Below the pieces are notes generated by a model. The model ran no database searches. It was not told the DNA's origin and saw only the letters and a program-made list of their open reading frames with translations. From Deltaproteobacteria bacterium (GTDB lineage: Bacteria > Desulfobacterota > Desulfobulbia > Desulfobulbales > Desulfurivibrionaceae), in the NCBI GenBank assembly GCA_013349295.1, contig DUZW01000001.1, positions 1 through 64,000 of the forward strand: a stretch of 64,000 nucleotides of DNA, written 5' to 3'. Shown here piece after piece: positions 62,036 to 64,000 of the stretch. Positions within the stretch are counted from its first letter, which is position 1, and each line of letters opens with the position of its first letter. A program made the position numbers and the translations under genes.

Positions 62036-64000
62036 TGACACCCCTTACCCGCCTGAAATGTATCTCCGCCGGGATGATGATATTCTGTTTTCTTTTGGCC
62101 GGGACGGTTTTTGCCCAAAAAGCAGCCCCCCAGGCAAAAGCAGCCTACACAATATCAGGCATTTCCCTTAACCAGGCTGCCGATGGCTTGCAACTGGTTG
62201 TTCAAGGACGCACAACACCTACATACACAATGTACGAACTTTTCGAGCCGCTGCGGATCGTGCTGGATATTGCCGATGCCAGATTCCTTGACTCTGCGGC
62301 GATTCCGACAAATCTGCCGCAGGGTCCGGTCCAGCAAATTAAAAATATCTCCCTGACGGATCAGGAACCGACCATTGCCCGGCTTGAGATCTACCTTTCC
62401 GACGATCCAGCCTATACCATCGAAAGAAAAGGAAACAATATCGTCGTCAGTTTTGCAAAGACAATGCCCCTGCCCCCCCACCTCGCGCAGACGATTGCCG
62501 AAACGGAACAACCACCTGCAACCGTTGCCGTCTCGGCGTCTCGTCCGGCTTCACTGCTCCAGGACATTGAGATTGACACCACCAATCCGGCCGAAACCCG
62601 TGTCATTATCAAAACGGACGGCCCAATCACGGATTTCCAAAAAGCCCATCTCGCTAAAAGCGAGGGTCGTCCGGCAAGAATGTATATTGACATTGCAAAC
62701 GTCGCGCTTCCAGGAAAGATGCTGCAACATACGGTCGGGACAGCCTTGGCAAAAATTCGCGCAGCTCAACGCAAATCTGCGGTGCGCATCGTTTTTGATT
62801 CCGGACTTAACGAATTATTCCCCTATGAGGTCGAAAACCTTCCCGATGGCTTACTGGTAAAAATTACCGAGCCTGCGGCATCTCTTTCCCCGCCCCTCAT
62901 GGCGGATCGTCTCAAGCAGAATCCTGCGCAAAAAATAGACCCACGACAAAATAAAACGAAAACTCCTGCTGCCCCGGTTACTCCAGCTGACTCTTTTGCT
63001 GTCGCGGCAACCGCACCGGTATCCGTCGCTCCGGCTGTGTCCATGCCGGCGGTAACGACTTCCGAATCAATCGTGCCCATTTTTTCGACAACAAAAGACG
63101 AAGTTAAAACCGTGCCCACACAACCGCTTCACGGCGCGACCAAAACAGCCGCCAAGAAAAATTCAGGAGCTACCACGGCAAAAGCAGAATCCTTCAATGT
63201 CTCCGGATATGAAAAACAAAAAATCACCGTGGATTTTTTCAAAATTGATCTTCACAACGTGTTCAGACTGTTCGGTGAAATAAGCGGTCAGAATATTGTT
63301 GTGGACGAAGGAGTCAGCGGCACCCTGACCTTGGCCCTCAATGATATCCCTTGGGATTTTGCTCTGGATATCGTGCTCAACCTCAAAGGTCTGCAAAAAG
63401 AAGAGCGTTTTAACACCATTGTAATTTTCCCCAAAGACAAGAATTTTCAATTTCCCAAGGTAGCGCTGGACCGTACCGATACCAAGGAGCATCAAGACAA
63501 ACCGGACCTTGTTACGGCAACCCAACAGTTGAAAGAACATAAAGAAATTCTTGAGGCAAAAAAGCTCATTCAACAAGGAGAACTTGCTGAAAAATCAGGA
63601 CGCTACCCCCAGGCACTCTCCTTATATGAAGCCGCTTTCAACTCTTGGCCGGACAATGCTCAGTTAGCTAACCGCATCTCCGCCCTGTGTCTTGTCCAGC
63701 TTGGCATGAATGCCAAGGCCGTGCACTATGCCAAGGCAGCGTTGACCCTCGAGCCTGCCAATACGGAAGCGGCACTACAGGCTGCCATCGGTTCCGCCAA
63801 CATGAAAAAAATTGAAGCCGCCAAAGCATACTTTGATCTGGCCATCCGCGCTCCACGACCGTCCAGCGAAGCGCTGACCAGCTATGCGGCTTTTGCCGAA
63901 GAACAACAAAGTTACAGAGGTGCCTTGACACTTCTTGATAAGCATAACGTACTGTACGGGGATACCCTGGACACGCTGGTATCAAGAGCGCGTATCCTCG
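62035..64000 (+). CDS. pilQ: PilQ-position protein: AMIN-like + STN-like domains followed by TPR-like repeats (C-terminus beyond window)
   Basis: Manual translation from ATG 62035 (TAATG overlap with pilP) is open to 64000: AMIN-like repeats, KITVDFFKIDLHNVFRLFGEISGQNIVVDEGVSGTLTLALNDIPWDFALDIVLNLKGL (STN), then AEKSGRYPQALSLYEAAFNSWPDNAQLANRISALCLVQLGMNAKAVHYAKAALTLEPANTEAALQAAIG (TPR-like). Confidence 0.75.
   Translation, partial: MTPLTRLKCISAGMMIFCFLLAGTVFAQKAAPQAKAAYTISGISLNQAADGLQLVVQGRTTPTYTMYELFEPLRIVLDIADARFLDSAAIPTNLPQGPVQQIKNISLTDQEPTIARLEIYLSDDPAYTIERKGNNIVVSFAKTMPLPPHLAQTIAETEQPPATVAVSASRPASLLQDIEIDTTNPAETRVIIKTDGPITDFQKAHLAKSEGRPARMYIDIANVALPGKMLQHTVGTALAKIRAAQRKSAVRIVFDSGLNELFPYEVENLPDGLLVKITEPAASLSPPLMADRLKQNPAQKIDPRQNKTKTPAAPVTPADSFAVAATAPVSVAPAVSMPAVTTSESIVPIFSTTKDEVKTVPTQPLHGATKTAAKKNSGATTAKAESFNVSGYEKQKITVDFFKIDLHNVFRLFGEISGQNIVVDEGVSGTLTLALNDIPWDFALDIVLNLKGLQKEERFNTIVIFPKDKNFQFPKVALDRTDTKEHQDKPDLVTATQQLKEHKEILEAKKLIQQGELAEKSGRYPQALSLYEAAFNSWPDNAQLANRISALCLVQLGMNAKAVHYAKAALTLEPANTEAALQAAIGSANMKKIEAAKAYFDLAIRAPRPSSEALTSYAAFAEEQQSYRGALTLLDKHNVLYGDTLDTLVSRARIL

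Overview
The window is chromosomal DNA from a GC-rich anaerobic bacterium. A canonical dsrC, a class III ribonucleotide reductase, a 12-haem cytochrome c and delta-type T2SS and T4P operons suggest a sulfate-reducing or sulfur-metabolising Desulfobacterota (Desulfobulbales-like); this assignment is inference. Gene content is mostly core. A type II secretion operon (gspG-E-F-H-J-I-K-L-M-C, minus strand) occupies the left end and a pilMNOP(Q) operon the right end. Between them lie nhaA, a TauE/SafE transporter, nth/xth, birA, ahcY, metK, clpA/clpS, holA, surE, ligA, dsrC, nrdD-grx-nrdG, nadB, yajC-tgt-rph-pepP, dnaG-rpoD-dprA-topA, pyrC-pyrB and lepB. I found no CRISPR array, intact transposase, prophage, rRNA or tRNA. 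The strongest unexplained signal is a family of dispersed ~106-148 bp imperfect palindromes (six copies). Their terminal stems differ in sequence between copies but co-vary so pairing is kept. Three copies begin or end on the stop codon of a neighbouring gene, and one is read in frame as the unusually long leader of GspH. A second family of 74-bp palindromes with a conserved ATAAGG(A/G) loop is also present. Other points of interest are a CooT-like protein next to a protein ending in ten histidines, tandem NrdR-like boxes upstream of nrdD, and a PilQ-position protein that runs from AMIN/STN-like domains into TPR-like repeats.
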